NCBI GenBank assembly: GCA_039819165.1
Contig: JBCBSM010000001.1
Location: 2,232,001 to 2,296,000 of the forward strand
Direction of reading: 5' to 3'
Length of the DNA stretch: 64,000 bases
Source of the DNA: Planctomycetota bacterium
GTDB taxonomy: Bacteria; Planctomycetota; Phycisphaerae; Phycisphaerales; UBA1924
Shown here: positions 42,308 through 51,235 of the stretch, piece by piece
How the letters are laid out: each line of letters opens with the position of its first letter
How positions within the stretch are numbered: the stretch's first letter is position 1
Translations under genes and position numbers: made by a program
Notes under the pieces: generated by a model
The model's input: the letters and a program-made list of their open reading frames with translations, nothing else
Database searches by the model: none
Told to the model about the DNA's origin: nothing

Positions 42308-43017
42308 CCGGCGACGGGCCGGGCAGCCACGGCGGGCAGCCGGAGCGCGAGCCGACCGATCGCGACCGGGCCCGCTCGCTGAACCTGCGGAGCGAGGACG
42401 TCGTCAAGTTCCGGATCGTGATCGCAACGGCGTTGCGGCTGGTCGGCATCGTCGCGATGGTCTACTACGGCATCGGCGCCGGATTGCAAGCGTGGAGTCT
42501 CATCGGGACCACCAGGGTCGGCTGGTGGTCGTTCTACTTCCTCCGCGAGGCAACGCTGATGACGCTGGGCGTCGTGTTGCTCTTCGTGGCCGCGCCGCTC
42601 GCCCGCGTGCTGGTGCCGACGCGGCTCCGCGAGGCGACGTGCCCCGACTGCGGCCACTCCATCACCGAGCTCGCTGATGGCCGCTGCACGGAGTGCGGCT
42701 ACCTGCTCTCGCCGCTGCGCGTGAGCCCGATGACGCCGCTCGAGCGCACGCTGTGGCTGCTCGCCGCCGTCACCGCGTGCTATCGCGTCGCCGCGGTCTG
42801 CTTCGTGGCGTACGCCATCCTCGAAACGGGCTGGCTGCTCGTCGGCTCGATGTACTTCCCCTCGCGCATCTTCGAGAACTACGGCTACGACCCCGATGCC
42901 GCGGTGCTGGCCGTCGGGTGGGGCACGCTCAAGATCGTGGCCGGCCTCGTGTTCCTCACGCTCGCGCCGGCACTCGCGAGGCGGACGGTGCCGGTGGTAT
43001 CGTCGGCGAGCCCATGA
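42304..43017 (+). CDS. Zinc-ribbon membrane protein, unknown function
   Basis: 237 residues. Membrane segments occur at about 38-62 (IVIATALRLVGIVAMVYYGIG), 75-100, 145-170 and 205-225. Between the second and third lies a Cys4 ribbon, CPDCGHSITELADGRCTECGY. No enzyme motif is seen. The start overlaps the stop of the transsulfuration gene (ATGA), and the next, similar gene overlaps its own end, so the three are one transcription unit. A link to sulfur or metal chemistry is only suggested by context. Confidence 0.7.
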   Translation: MTGDGPGSHGGQPEREPTDRDRARSLNLRSEDVVKFRIVIATALRLVGIVAMVYYGIGAGLQAWSLIGTTRVGWWSFYFLREATLMTLGVVLLFVAAPLARVLVPTRLREATCPDCGHSITELADGRCTECGYLLSPLRVSPMTPLERTLWLLAAVTACYRVAAVCFVAYAILETGWLLVGSMYFPSRIFENYGYDPDAAVLAVGWGTLKIVAGLVFLTLAPALARRTVPVVSSASP

Positions 43018-43946
43018 CCGACCACGCCCCGGAGGCCACGCCCGACCTGCTCGAGGTCGCGATGCCCGGCACGATGTGCGTCGCTTGCGGTTATCCGTTG
43101 GACGGGCTGGATGTCCGGGGTCGATGCCCCGAGTGCGGCGAGCACGTGGCGCGGTCGATCCACCTCGTCGATCTGGCGTACGCACCGCCCGCCGACCGGG
43201 ACGCCGTGCTGTCCGGGCTCGGCGGCCTGCGTCGGGCCGGCTGGATCGCCCTCGCGGGCCTCGCGATGGTCGTGGCGGGCTTCGAGCTGCGGGGCACGAT
43301 CGCCGGGCCGCGCCTCGCGATGTTCGCTACGGTCTTCGGGACGGCCGTGCTCCTCTGTGCGCTCGGCTACGCAACACGCGGCGTCTGGGTGCTCACCGGC
43401 CCCGATCTCGCCGGCCACGAGCGTCGCAGCGAGAGCCTGCGGCGCATGCTCCGCTACGGCTCGCTCGCCGCGTGCGTCATCGCCCTGGCCTCGATCTCGC
43501 TGTTCGCGCTCGCCGGCGTCGGCGTGCACATCCGTCCGCGCATGATCGCCCGGCATGGCCTGATCGCCTGGATGGTCTTCGCGATGCTGCCCGTCGGTGT
43601 CGTCGCGTACCTGCAACTGCTCGCGGACCGGGTCCGTGCGGTGGGCCGCGGGATGCTGGGCGGCGTCGTTGCGGCGTGCATGCTGCCGCTCGCGCTGACA
43701 CCCGCGGCGTTGACCTTCGGCGGCGACGGCGTGTATCGCCTCCTGGGCGTGCCCGCGCAGGTGCGCTTACCGAGGCCGGCCGTGTTCGGCATCGCCGATT
43801 CGTACGGCTGGCCGATCCTGCTGGCGGCCGGCATCGCGGCGATGCTCGCGGGCGTTGCATGCTTCGCGAGAGGCCTGGACCGATCGATGCGCGACGCGGC
43901 GATTCGCCCGACGCCGGGCGGTCCGTCCGCGGACGGGCCGGGCTGA
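43014..43946 (+). CDS. Second zinc-ribbon membrane protein, unknown function
   Basis: 310 residues. A Cys4 ribbon is close to the N-terminus (CVACGYPLDGLDVRGRCPECGE), followed by about eight hydrophobic segments, among them AGWIALAGLAMVVAGFELRG, LAACVIALASISLFALAGVGV, AWMVFAMLPVGVVAYLQLL and LAAGIAAMLAGVACF. It shares the ribbon-plus-membrane plan with its upstream neighbour but places the ribbon first. ATGA overlap with that gene indicates coupled translation. Such CPxCGYxL(D/x) ribbons are common in planctomycete membrane proteins of unknown role. Confidence 0.7.
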   Translation: MTDHAPEATPDLLEVAMPGTMCVACGYPLDGLDVRGRCPECGEHVARSIHLVDLAYAPPADRDAVLSGLGGLRRAGWIALAGLAMVVAGFELRGTIAGPRLAMFATVFGTAVLLCALGYATRGVWVLTGPDLAGHERRSESLRRMLRYGSLAACVIALASISLFALAGVGVHIRPRMIARHGLIAWMVFAMLPVGVVAYLQLLADRVRAVGRGMLGGVVAACMLPLALTPAALTFGGDGVYRLLGVPAQVRLPRPAVFGIADSYGWPILLAAGIAAMLAGVACFARGLDRSMRDAAIRPTPGGPSADGPG

Positions 43947-43949
43947 CCG

Positions 43950-44531
43950 CTACGCCGTCGCGACGCCCACCGCCGCCGCGACCTCGGCCACCCGCCGGCC
44001 GACCTTCTCGGCGGCCTTGCGGTGATCGTCGGACTTGAGCCCGCCCGCATCATCGAAGGCGTCGGCCGCGTTGGGCAGGCTGAACTGCTCGGGCAGCACG
44101 ATCGAGCGGATGTGGCCGAAGATGCGGCGGACCGTGGGCAGCCCGCGGATGCCACCGAGCCCGCCGGGCGACGCCGCCACCAGCCCGACGACCTTGCCCT
44201 CGAAGCACTCCAGCGGGCCCTCGCCGTCGCGGGGGCGGCTGACCCAGTCGATGGCGTTCTTCATCACGCCCGTGATGGCGCTGTTGTACTCCGGGCAGCC
44301 CACGATGAGGCCGTGGTGGGTCCGGAAGATGTCCTTGAGCTTGAGACAGTTGTCCGGCAGCCCGTCTGCCTCTTCGATCTCCTCGTCATAGAGCGGCAGC
44401 GGGTAATCGCGTAGACGCAGCTCGGTGATCTCGGCGCTCGCCGCGCCGCGGGCCGCCGCCACGGCGAGGGCGTGGTTGAGCGAGTCGCGCCGCAGGCTGC
44501 CGGCGAAGACGAGGATGCGCGTGCTGGCCAT
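43950..44531 (-). CDS. NADPH-dependent FMN reductase family protein
   Basis: 193 residues from MASTRILVFAGSLRRDSLN, in which GSLRRDS binds the FMN phosphate. GCPEYNSAITGVMKNAIDWVSR is the second family hallmark, and VGLVAASPGGLGGIRG lines the isoalloxazine site. It reduces FMN, quinones or azo compounds with NAD(P)H. The start was chosen at the family N-terminus; a longer Arg-rich frame is not believed. It is convergent with the zinc-ribbon operon. Confidence 0.9.
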   Translation of the reverse strand: MASTRILVFAGSLRRDSLNHALAVAAARGAASAEITELRLRDYPLPLYDEEIEEADGLPDNCLKLKDIFRTHHGLIVGCPEYNSAITGVMKNAIDWVSRPRDGEGPLECFEGKVVGLVAASPGGLGGIRGLPTVRRIFGHIRSIVLPEQFSLPNAADAFDDAGGLKSDDHRKAAEKVGRRVAEVAAAVGVATA

Positions 44532-44564
44532 GCCAATCTCCGGTGGTGCAGGGCCGGAGAATAG

Positions 44565-44603
44565 CCGCCGCCGGCGCACCCAGGGGGGCGGCGCCGGCGG
44601 CGG
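44565..44603 (-). terminator. Long GC hairpin downstream of the Cys-rich dockerin gene
   Basis: A 13-bp perfect stem (44565-44577 with 44591-44603; arm CCGCCGCCGGCGC) around a 13-base loop. On the minus strand it follows the dockerin gene at 44661 and precedes the FMN reductase start. There is no clear U-tract, so it is a candidate terminator or RNA boundary. Confidence 0.4.
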
Positions 44604-44660
44604 ATGGCGCCCCCGCGCGACACGGGAGCAGAAGAGGAGTGCTCGCGTCGTCGCGGGCGG

Positions 44661-46028
44661 CTACGGGCAGCCGTCGGCGAAGGCGTTCTGGAAGCACAGG
44701 AAGTCGAAGATGTTCAGCCGGCCGTCGCCGTTGCAATCGGCGGCGAGGTCGCCCGCGCTGAACAGGTTCTGGAAGCACAGGAAGTCGAAGATGTTCAGCC
44801 GGCCATCGCCGTTGCAGTCGGCGAAGCAGCTCGTCGCATCGGGCACGCCGGCGTCCTCGATCACCAGCCGGTCCAGGCCCCGGCCGCGAACCTCGACACG
44901 GTCCAGGTCGATCGGTGCGCCGCGGAGTTCGGCGGGCTGCATCCGGATGCTGTCGGCCCGCACCCGCGTGCTGCCGATCTGGATGTCGAACGGCGAGTCG
45001 CACTTGAGCACCAGCACGGGCCAGCCGTCATCATCCTCGATCCAGCACCACGTCAACGAGGTGCACGGGTCGAAGATCTTGAAGCTGCCCCCCGCCGGCA
45101 CCGCGTCGCGGCCGGCCTCCTTGCCGTCGAGGAACGCCACGATCGGCACGGTCGTGGCGCCGACGCCGCGGAAATTGGGCACGATGTCCAGCTCGCCGCG
45201 GCGGGGCGTGGTCAGGCCGAGCGTGATCCACGGGTCGATCCAGAAGCACCACGGCAGGGGGTACCAGGTCAGATCGAGCGAGGCGGCTGGATCCAGCGTG
45301 CTCATGAGGTGCTGGATCTCGAAGTTGCCCATCTTGTCGCCCTTGGAGTCGTCGGCCTGCAGCCCGACGCCGATCTCGCCCGGCCCGCCCGGCAGCGGGA
45401 ACAGCTCGAGCCCGTCCTTGACGATGTCGCCGCCGACGCCCGGGAAGGGCGACGCGATCCAGTCGTCGATGACGAGCGGCCCGACGAAGACGGTGCGGTC
45501 GGCCTCGATGGGCGTGCACGTGTTGCTGACTGCGCTGTCCGCGTCGGGGTAGTAGGAGAAGCTGTCGGTCTGGGTCTCGATCGTGCGATAGCCGTCGCCC
45601 GACGCCTCGAACTCGCCACACCAGACCAGGATGGGGTTGTCGGTGTCGGCAAAGATGCCGCCGATGGGGAAGTGCAGCTGGCCCACCGCGATGTCCAGCA
45701 CGTCGTCGCCCACGACCTGCCCCACCGACCCGCCGACGGGCGGGCCGAGGCCGCAGTAGTCGCCGGAGATCCAGTCGACGCCGTCGGTGAGGATGTCGAC
45801 ACGGCCGCCGCCGAAGGCGTGGCCCGAATCGGGGAAGTGGGCCCAGAGCTCCACCTCGAAGTTGTCCGACAGGATGGCCTTGCGCTGCACGCGCAGCTCC
45901 CACCGGCAGCACTCGTCGGCCGACGCCGCGGCGCCCGCGGCGGCGACGGTGCCGAGCGCGAGCACGCCCAGCAGGCCGAGCCGCGAACACACGGCGCGAT
46001 CCGAAGCACTCTTGGTGATGCGAGACAT
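44661..46028 (-). CDS. Secreted protein with Cys-rich dockerin-like tail
   Basis: 455 residues, with AAGGAAGGA upstream of ATG. A signal peptide is present (LGLLGVLALGTVAAAGAAASA). The body (about 40-395) has many aromatic and Cys residues (DECCRWELRVQRKAIL, WYPLPWCFWIDPWITL, SLTWCWIEDDDGWPVL) and no recognised domain. The tail is a dockerin variant: ADCNGDGRLNIFDFLCFQNL twice, with Cys inside each loop and helix, ending DGCP. The variant residues occur in both repeats, so they are not random. Confidence 0.78.
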   Translation of the reverse strand: MSRITKSASDRAVCSRLGLLGVLALGTVAAAGAAASADECCRWELRVQRKAILSDNFEVELWAHFPDSGHAFGGGRVDILTDGVDWISGDYCGLGPPVGGSVGQVVGDDVLDIAVGQLHFPIGGIFADTDNPILVWCGEFEASGDGYRTIETQTDSFSYYPDADSAVSNTCTPIEADRTVFVGPLVIDDWIASPFPGVGGDIVKDGLELFPLPGGPGEIGVGLQADDSKGDKMGNFEIQHLMSTLDPAASLDLTWYPLPWCFWIDPWITLGLTTPRRGELDIVPNFRGVGATTVPIVAFLDGKEAGRDAVPAGGSFKIFDPCTSLTWCWIEDDDGWPVLVLKCDSPFDIQIGSTRVRADSIRMQPAELRGAPIDLDRVEVRGRGLDRLVIEDAGVPDATSCFADCNGDGRLNIFDFLCFQNLFSAGDLAADCNGDGRLNIFDFLCFQNAFADGCP

Positions 46029-46305
46029 GGTGTTCCTTCCTTTCCCGTGCGGCTCCGCCCCGGCCCGGCCGCGGCGTGCCGCGTTCGGGCGGCCGCTGCC
46101 GGACCCCGCGGCCCGGCGAGTGGCGGTCGCCCCGGCACCGGAGCGCACCCCAGGCGGATCGCTCACGGTCGCGGCTCGCGACGCCGGCGAAGGCCCGAAA
46201 TCGACGGCGTGCGTGGGGATTTGCGTGAGTCGCCGGCCCGGGCGGCGCTGTGGGAGCAGCGAGGCGCCCACCCGCGTGTCCGGGCGTCGAAGAGAGGAGC
46301 TCCCG

Positions 46306-47925
46306 ATGATCCACCGCACCGTCCAGTCCGTCCGCCGCGTTCGCCTTGCCGCCTGCACCGCGCTGGCGGCGCTGTCGGTATTCGCCGCCAGCGTCGAGGC
46401 CGTCCCGCTCCCGCCGGGCGGGGTCGTGCCGCTCTCGGGGTCGGTGGGCCGCCCGGGCGTGGTGGTGAGCGACGGCGGCATCCCCTTCAGCATCCCCGAT
46501 GGCTCGGGCCGCGTCGTCACGGGCAACGTCCAGAACCGCGTCGTCCGCCACGCCGACGGCACGCTGTCGTTCAGCCCCCGAATCCGCGACGTCGGCGGTA
46601 CGTCGGCCTTCGGCATCGTCCGCGTCATCCACGAGGGCTTCGCCGGCTTCGCCACCGACGTGGACTACTGCGTGAGCTGTCTCGGCGATGTCGGCCCCAC
46701 GCTGTGCGGCCGCTCGGGCGACGGCGACGACCTGGACTACAGCTTCGCGTTCGCGCCGGTCTTTCGAGGCAGTTCGTCGCGGTTCTTCGGCCCCGAAACC
46801 GACGCGACCCAGTTCGATCCCACCGGCGGCCGCTTCACGATCGTCCTGGAGAACGGCTTCCGCACGACCATCAACATCGCCGCCCCGGTGATCGACACCA
46901 CGCCGCCCGAGGTCCGCATCACGAGCCCCGCGCCCGAGTCGTGCGTGTGCCCCAGCTTCGTGACGCCCATCGAGGTCGTCGTCTGCGACGATGAGAGCGA
47001 CCTGTCCTGGACCGTCCGCGCCCGCCGCTCGCGGGATGCCGACGGCACGGGCTGGACCATCATCTCGACGGGCACCATCGAGCTCTGCTCCCCCTTCACG
47101 CTGACGACCTGGGACACCCGCGGCCTCTCGGGCGAGTACATCCTCGAGGTCGAGGCCATCAACGAGGTCGGCCTGGTGACGACCGCGGCCCTCGAGGTGC
47201 GCATCGATGCCAGCGTGGCGCCCGCCTCGCTCCGCACGCCCGTGGACGGCACCATCGTCGGCGGCAACACCTGCTTCGACGGCACCATCTCGCAGGACTG
47301 CGGCGGCCAGTACACGGTGGGCTACCGGCCCGCCGGCTCGGGCGGCGGATTCGTGCCCGTGGATCCCGACAGTCCCGTCTACTTCGGCGGGGTGATCAAC
47401 GAGCCCTTCGCGTTCTGGGACACCCGGTCGCTGGCCGACGCCAAGTACGAGGTCCGCATCCGCACCGAGAACCCCTGCGGCGACACCGCCGACGTCTCCG
47501 TGGTCTACGAGGTCGACAACACCCCGCCGATCGCGGTCGTCACCAACATCGAGCCGTGCGAGTGGGTCGGCGGCGTCGTGCCGGTCCGCGGCGAGATCTT
47601 CGACAAGAACATCGGCGGCTGGGTGCTCGAGTACACCGGCGGCGGCAGCCGACGCTGGAACACCATCGCCACGGGCAGCGGCAACATCCCCGCGGGCGGC
47701 CTGATCGCCAACTGGGACACCCGCAGCCTCCAGCGGTGCGCCTACACCCTCCGCCTGCGGGCCAGCGACACCGCCCGCCGCGGCTGCATCGCCCCCAGCG
47801 GCAACAGCACCCACGACCTGCTGTCGGTCAGCGTGGGCTGCGAGGCCGACTTCGACGGCGACGGCGAGCTGACCATCTTCGACTTCCTGGCCTTCCAGAC
47901 CGCCTTTAGCGCCGGCTGCCCGTAA
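46306..47925 (+). CDS. Secreted multi-domain beta protein with single dockerin repeat
   Basis: 539 residues, with AGAGGAG before ATG. A signal peptide is present (RLAACTALAALSVFAASVEA). An N-terminal region about 30-195 is followed by two or three Ig-like units, each opening with TPPEVRITSPAPES, VAPASLRTPVDGT and TPPIAVVTNIEP and each containing a WDTR(S/G)L motif. The end has one dockerin half only: CEADFDGDGELTIFDFLAF and AGCP, half the length of the others. It is divergent from the Cys-rich dockerin gene with 277 bases between starts. A clear intrinsic terminator follows. Confidence 0.8.
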   Translation: MIHRTVQSVRRVRLAACTALAALSVFAASVEAVPLPPGGVVPLSGSVGRPGVVVSDGGIPFSIPDGSGRVVTGNVQNRVVRHADGTLSFSPRIRDVGGTSAFGIVRVIHEGFAGFATDVDYCVSCLGDVGPTLCGRSGDGDDLDYSFAFAPVFRGSSSRFFGPETDATQFDPTGGRFTIVLENGFRTTINIAAPVIDTTPPEVRITSPAPESCVCPSFVTPIEVVVCDDESDLSWTVRARRSRDADGTGWTIISTGTIELCSPFTLTTWDTRGLSGEYILEVEAINEVGLVTTAALEVRIDASVAPASLRTPVDGTIVGGNTCFDGTISQDCGGQYTVGYRPAGSGGGFVPVDPDSPVYFGGVINEPFAFWDTRSLADAKYEVRIRTENPCGDTADVSVVYEVDNTPPIAVVTNIEPCEWVGGVVPVRGEIFDKNIGGWVLEYTGGGSRRWNTIATGSGNIPAGGLIANWDTRSLQRCAYTLRLRASDTARRGCIAPSGNSTHDLLSVSVGCEADFDGDGELTIFDFLAFQTAFSAGCP

Positions 47926-47949
47926 CCAACCGACCGCGCCGGCACCCAC

Positions 47950-47973
47950 GGGCACGCACGGCGTGCCCTTTTT
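47950..47973 (+). terminator. Intrinsic terminator
   Basis: GGGCACGC-ACG-GCGTGCCC, an 8-bp perfect stem, followed at once by TTTTT. It lies 25 bases after the stop of the Ig-like dockerin protein and before the tautomerase gene. Confidence 0.85.
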
Positions 47974-48037
47974 CGTGCGCACCGCGAACACCGGCCGCGC
48001 CGGTGGCGTCGGATCGGCCGAGCCCCTGGAGACAGCG

Positions 48038-48253
48038 ATGCCCTACGTCAACGTGCAGATCACCGCCGGCGCCACCCGCACCCAGAAGCAGCGGCTCGTC
48101 GAGGACATCACCCGTTCGCTCGTCGACACGCTCGGCAAGAAGCCCGAGCAGACGCACATCGTCATCCAGGAGATCGCCGAAGCCGACTGGGGCTTCGCCG
48201 GCATGCTCACCGACGACTATCGCCGCCGAGAGCGGGATGGCGTCGCTACTTGA
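48038..48253 (+). CDS. 4-oxalocrotonate tautomerase family protein
   Basis: 71 residues. Pro follows the initiator Met (MPYVNVQITAGATRTQKQRL), giving the catalytic N-terminal Pro after Met removal, and the length matches the 4-OT family. The conserved Arg near residue 40 of the classical enzyme is not obvious, so activity may differ. It overlaps the convergent hydroxylase gene by eight bases. Confidence 0.88.
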   Translation: MPYVNVQITAGATRTQKQRLVEDITRSLVDTLGKKPEQTHIVIQEIAEADWGFAGMLTDDYRRRERDGVAT

Positions 48254-49229
48254 TCATCACCCACCGCTTGTAAAACGTTCGGTTGATGCGGATCAGCAGC
48301 ACCTGCAGCACCGCGACGATGGCATCCATGACCGGCTTGATCTTGTTGGGCCGCACGATATCGATGAACATGCAGTACCGCACGTGGTCGCTCTCGTTGA
48401 CCGACTGGTGCATCAGCGTGTCGTCGAAGATGAACAGCGGCTCGTTGTTCCAGTAGTGCACGCGATCGCCCACCTGGATGAAGGCCGCGTTGTCGGGCGT
48501 GGGCCGCAGGTTGTACAGCACGCGGAAGGTCGCCCGCAGCGGGCCGAAGTGCCACGACGTGCTCTTGCGCTTGTTGAAGATCGAGACGCCCACCGTGCGG
48601 ATGGTCTCGTACTCCTTGCAGAAGGCCGGCACGTCGACCGTCGCGGGCAGCTCCCTGCCGTACCAGCGGAAGAAGAGCATGCTGCGGTCGTCGCGGATCT
48701 TGTCCCGGAGCTGCTCGATGAGATCGCTGCCCCGGGCCGCGTCCAGCAGCTCGGTCAGCTCGCGGCGGTGCAGCTCGGGCAGGTCCTCGAATCGATAGAT
48801 GCCCTTGTTGCGGTAGGGCAGGCTCAGCACGTCCATCAGCAGGTTGAAGGGCGAGAGCAACCAGGTCAGCACGCCCTTGCCGAAGAAGTAGCTGTCGACG
48901 ACGGCATAGGTCAGCGGCCGGTGGCGGCCGACATCGATGGCGCCGCAGAACACGTAGAAGCCCACGATCATCGGGATGGCGTAGAGCTCGGCCAGCCACG
49001 CCCCCACGACCAGCCCCGCGACGACCAGCACGCCGCCGATCCGCTTGGCCAGCCGCTTCACGAGTCGCGCGCTGATGCCCGTGCCGCCGTCGAAGGCCCG
49101 CGGGCCGTCCGGCCGCACCTCCACGAACCCCGCGGCCCCGCCGCCCGCGGAGGGTGATGTCTCGGCGGGCGATCGTGCGTCGCCGGCGTCGGTGTTCGGG
49201 AGACTCTCGGTCGTCGTCACCGGCTGCAT
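48246..49229 (-). CDS. Aspartyl/asparaginyl beta-hydroxylase family membrane protein
   Basis: 327 residues. The first 65 residues are polar and Ala/Gly rich, then a membrane region (GGVLVVAGLVVGAWLAELYAIPM, in two parts from about 65 to 105). The catalytic domain covers about 190-327: TVGVSIFNKRKSTSWHFGPL, AAFIQVGDRVHYWNNEPLFIF, DDTLMHQSVNESDHVRYCMF and IDIVRP. His in LMHQS and the Arg in VRYCMF are the expected iron and 2-oxoglutarate ligands. These enzymes hydroxylate Asp/Asn in proteins or modify lipid A. The start is not supported by a strong ribosome binding site. Confidence 0.82.
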   Translation of the reverse strand: MQPVTTTESLPNTDAGDARSPAETSPSAGGGAAGFVEVRPDGPRAFDGGTGISARLVKRLAKRIGGVLVVAGLVVGAWLAELYAIPMIVGFYVFCGAIDVGRHRPLTYAVVDSYFFGKGVLTWLLSPFNLLMDVLSLPYRNKGIYRFEDLPELHRRELTELLDAARGSDLIEQLRDKIRDDRSMLFFRWYGRELPATVDVPAFCKEYETIRTVGVSIFNKRKSTSWHFGPLRATFRVLYNLRPTPDNAAFIQVGDRVHYWNNEPLFIFDDTLMHQSVNESDHVRYCMFIDIVRPNKIKPVMDAIVAVLQVLLIRINRTFYKRWVMIK

Positions 49230-49431
49230 GCGCGGTTCTCCCGGGCGGTCCCGCGGCGGGCGCGGACCGCCAACGGATGCCGGACAGGATAGCGCGGCGG
49301 GCCGAAGTCCCTGTGGAACTCCCGCGGGCGCGCCCGAACATGAAACCCCGGGCAACCCCCCGCGAATGACGGGATAACCAACCCCCAGGGGCGTGCGCAG
49401 GCCGCCAGGACACCGCCCCCCACCCGGAGAG

Positions 49432-50181
49432 ATGCACATGCACCCGTCCCGCCTCGCCGGCGCCATCGCCGGCCTCGCCATCGTCCTCCCCGCCGCCCAC
49501 GTCGCCGCCGACGAGATCATCTATGAGACTGCCGACCCCTTCGGCAGCCCGTTCGGCCTGATCGGCTTCGACGTGTTCACCGAGCAGTCGGTGGCCGTGC
49601 GGTTCACGCCCGCCGCCGACGCGACGCTGGCCCGCGTGTCGGCCTGGTTCATGAGCAACGCTAGCGTGCCGCAGACCCGACCCGTCACGCTAACCATCCA
49701 GACCGACGCCGCCCCCGCGGGCTTCTCGCAGCCCTCGGGCGACGTCCTCGAGACCCTGGAACTGATCGTGACCGCCATCGGCTGGGACCCCCAGCTCGAT
49801 ACGGCGGAGGCCAGCGGCACCACCCTCCTGCGGGCCGGCGAGACCTACTGGCTCGTGGCCGAGGGCGACTTCGCCCGGGCCCAGAACCCCGTGTGGAACT
49901 GGGCGACGGGCGTGACGGGCTACACCTCGACCACGACCCCCGCCGGCGCGTGGCAGCAGGGCGGCGACGGCGCCGTGCCGGGCCTCATCATCGAGGGCGA
50001 CGCCGCCACCGCCTGCCCGGCCGACCTCGACGGCGACGGCGAGCTGACGCTCTTCGACTTCCTGGCGTTCCAGAACCTCTTCGACGCCGGCGATCCGGCC
50101 GCCGACTTCGACGGCGACGGCAGCCTCACCCTCTTCGATTTCCTGGCCTTCCAGAACGCCTTCGACGCGGGCTGCCCCTGA
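49432..50181 (+). CDS. Secreted protein with C-terminal dockerin-like domain
   Basis: 249 residues from MHMHPSRLAG; the second ATG two codons on is equally possible, and CGGAGAG lies just upstream. Signal peptide LAGAIAGLAIVLPAAHVAADE. The body is one beta-sandwich-like domain (AVRFTPAADATLARVSAWFM, RAGETYWLVAEGDFARAQNP), similar in plan to choice-of-anchor or exosortase-substrate domains. The tail CPADLDGDGELTLFDFLAF and DFDGDGSLTLFDFLAF ends DAGCP. It starts a run of five co-oriented dockerin genes. Confidence 0.82.
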   Translation: MHMHPSRLAGAIAGLAIVLPAAHVAADEIIYETADPFGSPFGLIGFDVFTEQSVAVRFTPAADATLARVSAWFMSNASVPQTRPVTLTIQTDAAPAGFSQPSGDVLETLELIVTAIGWDPQLDTAEASGTTLLRAGETYWLVAEGDFARAQNPVWNWATGVTGYTSTTTPAGAWQQGGDGAVPGLIIEGDAATACPADLDGDGELTLFDFLAFQNLFDAGDPAADFDGDGSLTLFDFLAFQNAFDAGCP

Positions 50182-50371
50182 GGCCTGCCCGGGCCGCATG
50201 CCCCGGCCTAGGCCCAAATTCGCGCACTTCTAGCGCTCCCGCGGGCCGGCCCGCGGGTCGCCGCATCTATGCTTCCTGCCACGCCGGCGACGCCGATCTA
50301 CCCCGCCATGCGGCATCCGGAGGTGCCGCCGCGGACGCCGCCGGCACTCCGGATGACAGGGAGATTCTGCC

Positions 50372-51235
50372 ATGACCCGTTGCATCGCAGCCGTCTGTGG
50401 GATTGCCATCGCCGCGACCGCGGCCGCTCAAGAGACCCGCTCGGTCGTCGCCTTCGAGACCGGCACGATCCGCGTTGACGGGCCCCGCCCGCCGGACTTT
50501 GGCGACTTCTTCTTCAACATCCAGGGCGAGGGCAGCCCCGTGGAGTTCCGCTCCTATGGCACCGCGCGGTGGGACCTGACCGCCGTGCAGGCCGAGTTCG
50601 ATGCGGCCTTCCCGGGCGGCTGGGAGGTCACCGCCGTCACCCTGGAGATGACCCAGGACAACGCCGGCTTCACCGCCGACGGCCTCGTGGATGTCTTCAT
50701 CTCCACCGACGACACCACCGACGCCAAGACCGCCGGTAGCCCGCTATTCTGGCCGTTCTTCGACGCCGGCAGCGGCGACCCGCAGCTGCCGCTGGCCGAG
50801 GCCGACCCGATCCTCAGCTACCTCTTCTTCGAGATCGAGACCGGCACCATCGACGCGTACGACCAGAGCGGCGGTCCGGGCGGCGGCGTCGAGGCGCTCG
50901 CCCTGACCGACGCCGTCAGGGCCGAGATCGAGGGCGACGAGGTGATGACCTGGGTGTTCGTGGAGGCCGAGGCCGGCGTCGTGGCGACCTACCGGGGCCA
51001 GACCGAGTTCATGGGCCGCGAGGGCCCCAAGCTCATCATCACCGCCGAGGGCGACGGCAGCGGCACCTGCCGGCCGGATATCGACGGCGACGGCTCGCTG
51101 ACGATCTTCGACTTCCTCGCCTTCCAGAACCTCTTCGACGCGGGCGATCTGGCCGCCGACTTCGACGGCGACGGCTCGCTGACGATCTTCGACTTCCTGG
51201 AGTTCCAGAACGAGTTCGACGCCGGGTGCCCCTGA
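50372..51235 (+). CDS. Secreted protein with C-terminal dockerin-like domain
   Basis: 287 residues. Signal peptide MTRCIAAVCGIAIAATAAAQE. The body reads like a PEP-CTERM-type beta domain: AFETGTIRVDGPRPPDFGDF, SYGTARWDLTAVQAEFDAAF, VTAVTLEMTQDNAGFTADG and TYRGQTEFMGREGPKLIITA. Tail: CRPDIDGDGSLTIFDFLAF, then DFDGDGSLTIFDFLEF, ending DAGCP. The ligand is unknown. An RBS-like GGGAG lies upstream of ATG. Confidence 0.82.
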   Translation: MTRCIAAVCGIAIAATAAAQETRSVVAFETGTIRVDGPRPPDFGDFFFNIQGEGSPVEFRSYGTARWDLTAVQAEFDAAFPGGWEVTAVTLEMTQDNAGFTADGLVDVFISTDDTTDAKTAGSPLFWPFFDAGSGDPQLPLAEADPILSYLFFEIETGTIDAYDQSGGPGGGVEALALTDAVRAEIEGDEVMTWVFVEAEAGVVATYRGQTEFMGREGPKLIITAEGDGSGTCRPDIDGDGSLTIFDFLAFQNLFDAGDLAADFDGDGSLTIFDFLEFQNEFDAGCP

